A stretch of 64,000 bases of DNA, from positions 558,001 to 622,000 of the forward strand of contig NZ_WBKO01000001.1 of NCBI RefSeq assembly GCF_032842345.1. The letters are read 5' to 3'. Under the pieces are notes generated by a model that made no database searches, was not told where the DNA came from, and saw only the letters and a program-made list of their open reading frames with translations. This DNA comes from Methanoculleus caldifontis (GTDB lineage Archaea; Halobacteriota; Methanomicrobia; Methanomicrobiales; Methanoculleaceae). Below, piece by piece: positions 61,151-64,000 of this stretch (position 1 is the first letter of the stretch; each line of letters begins with the position of its first letter). The position numbers and the translations under genes are program-made.

Positions 61151-62281
61151 TCAGACCCGCGCTATCCGTTCCACGGCCTCTTTGAGGTTCTTCATCGAGG
61201 TCGCGTAGGAGAGCCGGAGCCAGCCGGGGGTGCCGAAGGCGGCGCCCGGGGTGACCGCCACATGGGCATCTCTGAGCCAGGAGCGGGCGATCGCCATGTC
61301 GTCGCCCTCGACCTTCACGTAGGCATAGAACGCCCCGTCCGCGGGGGCGGTGGCGTAGCCGAGGTCGCGGAGCGCCGGGATGAGGTAGTCGCGCCGGCGC
61401 TCGAACTCGCGGCGCATCGACTCGACGCAGTCCTGGGGGCCCTCGAGTGCCGCGACCGCGCCGAACATCGCAAACGTCGTCGGGCTCGAGATGGTGTGCT
61501 GCTGGACCTTCTCCATCTGCCGGACGATCGACCGGGGAGCGGCCGCGTAGCCGATCCGCCACCCGGTCATCGCGTAGGCCTTCGAGAACCCGTTGACGGT
61601 GATCGTCCGCTCCGCCATCTCAGGAAGGGAGGCAAGCGAGATATGCTCCTTCCCGTAGACGAGTTTCTCGTAGATCTCGTCGGAGAGCGCATAGAGGTCG
61701 TGGTCGCGGCAGATATCCGCCACCAGCCGGAGCGAGTCCCCGTTTAACACCGCGCCGGAGGGGTTCGAGGGGGTGTTGACCACGATCATCTTCGTCCGGG
61801 GGCCGACGGCCTCGAGCAGGCTGTCGTCGACCTGGAAGGTCTCCGCAGAGAGCGCGTGGTGCCGGGCGGCGGCACCCGCGAGCTGCGCGCAGGGCTCGTA
61901 GGAGACCCACGCGGGGTCGAGAATGAGCGCCTCGTCGCCGGGGTTCAGGACGGCCTCCATCGCCTCGTAGATAGCGTCCTTCGCGCCGCAGGTGACGATC
62001 ACCTCGTCGGGCTTTGCGGGGATGCCGTTCTCCCGGTTGAGTTTCTCCGCGATCGCTTTCGTCAGCGCCGGGATCCCGGTGCTCGGCGCGTAATGGGTCT
62101 CGCCCCGCCTGATCGCCTCGATGCAGGCGTCCTTGATGTGGACCGGGGTGTCGAAGTCAGGCTCCCCGATGGAGAGGCTGATGACGTCGACGCCTTCCTG
62201 CGCCATCCTCTTTGCGGCGTTCGAGATCTCGATCGTCGCGGAGGGGGCGATGGCCGCAATCTTCTCCGAGAGGCCTTTCAT
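61151..62281 (-). CDS. Class I PLP aminotransferase (aspartate aminotransferase-like)
   Basis: 376 residues. [51 protein letters not shown] and the PLP lysine in [18 protein letters not shown]; the substrate carboxylate Arg is in [10 protein letters not shown]. Broad-specificity aspartate or aromatic transaminase; the exact substrate is not readable. Its start overlaps the ribH stop by 4 nt. Confidence 0.92.
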   Translation of the reverse strand: MKGLSEKIAAIAPSATIEISNAAKRMAQEGVDVISLSIGEPDFDTPVHIKDACIEAIRRGETHYAPSTGIPALTKAIAEKLNRENGIPAKPDEVIVTCGAKDAIYEAMEAVLNPGDEALILDPAWVSYEPCAQLAGAAARHHALSAETFQVDDSLLEAVGPRTKMIVVNTPSNPSGAVLNGDSLRLVADICRDHDLYALSDEIYEKLVYGKEHISLASLPEMAERTITVNGFSKAYAMTGWRIGYAAAPRSIVRQMEKVQQHTISSPTTFAMFGAVAALEGPQDCVESMRREFERRRDYLIPALRDLGYATAPADGAFYAYVKVEGDDMAIARSWLRDAHVAVTPGAAFGTPGWLRLSYATSMKNLKEAVERIARV

Positions 62282-62685
62282 CCCAATCGCTGGACCATCT
62301 TCACGGCCGATTCGACGGCACGCTTGGCGTAGTCGATACGCTCGGTCGCTTCCATCCGGGTCATTCCCGGCCCGGAGATGCCGAGGGAGACGGGCTTGCC
62401 GAACTCGAGGGAGAGATCGATGATCTTACGCGCCGCGTGCTGGACGACGATCTCGTCGTGCTGGGTGGCACCCTCGATGACGCACCCGATCGTGACGACC
62501 GCGTCGATGCTCTCGTCCTTGAGCAGCTTCTTGATCGCAAGCGGCATGTCGTAGGCACCGGGGACGTAGATCGTCCCGGCTACTTCGGCGCCGAGGAAGC
62601 CCGCATGCTCCCTGGCCTCGATCTCCATCATGTAGGTGATGTCGCGGTTGAACTCCGCGACGACGAATCCAAGTCTTATCGTCAT
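62278..62685 (-). CDS. ribH: 6,7-dimethyl-8-ribityllumazine synthase
   Basis: 135 residues. [16 protein letters not shown] opening, [36 protein letters not shown] (catalytic His region) and [16 protein letters not shown]. Penultimate step of riboflavin synthesis. A TATA-like TACTATCA about 25 bp upstream suggests its own leaderless promoter, separate from ribC 58 bp upstream. Confidence 0.95.
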   Translation of the reverse strand: MTIRLGFVVAEFNRDITYMMEIEAREHAGFLGAEVAGTIYVPGAYDMPLAIKKLLKDESIDAVVTIGCVIEGATQHDEIVVQHAARKIIDLSLEFGKPVSLGISGPGMTRMEATERIDYAKRAVESAVKMVQRLG

Positions 62686-62743
62686 GTCAATCCTTCCCGT
62701 GATAGTACTCGCACCGGATACTGATAATCATCGCTTTTTTGCA

Positions 62744-64000
<1,257 letters not shown>

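Overview
The window is a GC-rich chromosome segment from a methanogenic archaeon, most likely of the Methanomicrobiales (Methanoculleus-like; the genus is an inference). Support for this is a coenzyme M biosynthesis cluster (cysteate synthase, fused sulfopyruvate decarboxylase, methanogenesis marker 16), archaeal-type riboflavin synthase, archaeal TATA promoters that often give leaderless mRNAs, GAGGTGA-type ribosome binding sites and chains of ATGA/GTGA gene overlaps. No rRNA, tRNA, CRISPR array or insertion sequence was recognised.

Layout. 1-4800: oxygen and redox defence (rubrerythrin, desulforedoxin, zinc ribbon, AhpD-like protein, peroxiredoxin, three iron-sulfur flavoproteins) plus a cation diffusion facilitator. 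4932-9007: a multi-PAS sensor histidine kinase split by an apparent frameshift. 9027-15149: M50 protease, chorismate mutase, an arginine operon with an embedded CBS protein, an ADP-ribosylglycohydrolase and a bacteriohemerythrin. 15309-18172: exported and membrane proteins. 18352-22350: carotenoid genes (UbiA-type lycopene elongase, crtB, crtI, CruF-like) resembling a C50 bacterioruberin pathway. 22403-26755: coenzyme M cluster with a divergent HTH regulator.

27186-40931 is the accessory region. It holds several operons of exported or membrane proteins of unknown function. Among them are paralogues of one methanogen-type exported family, a streptogrisin-like secreted serine protease beside a stand-alone copy of its own propeptide domain, and a membrane-anchored double winged-helix regulator. 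Six operons here, plus one at 18.2 kb, carry the same long promoter repeat. Its core is GTAGA-N6-TGACAG-N6-TTTATA with fixed spacing, and every downstream gene encodes an exported or membrane protein. I read this as an undescribed cell-envelope regulon. The stretch of about 32.6-36.0 kb is clearly AT-richer than its surroundings.

41014-51572: Na/Pi cotransporter, NAD-kinase-like protein and a complete tryptophan operon (trpB2-E-G-D-C-F-B-A) whose TATA box lies inside an 11-bp perfect inverted repeat. 51662-58282: membrane hydrolase, methyltransferase, a GerW/DUF2953/mini-GerW trio, and a MacB-like ABC exporter operon with COG1361 and Yip1 proteins. 58611-64000: RadC, a TPR protein of about 16 repeats, an aminotransferase, ribH, ribC and a second aminotransferase cut by the window edge.
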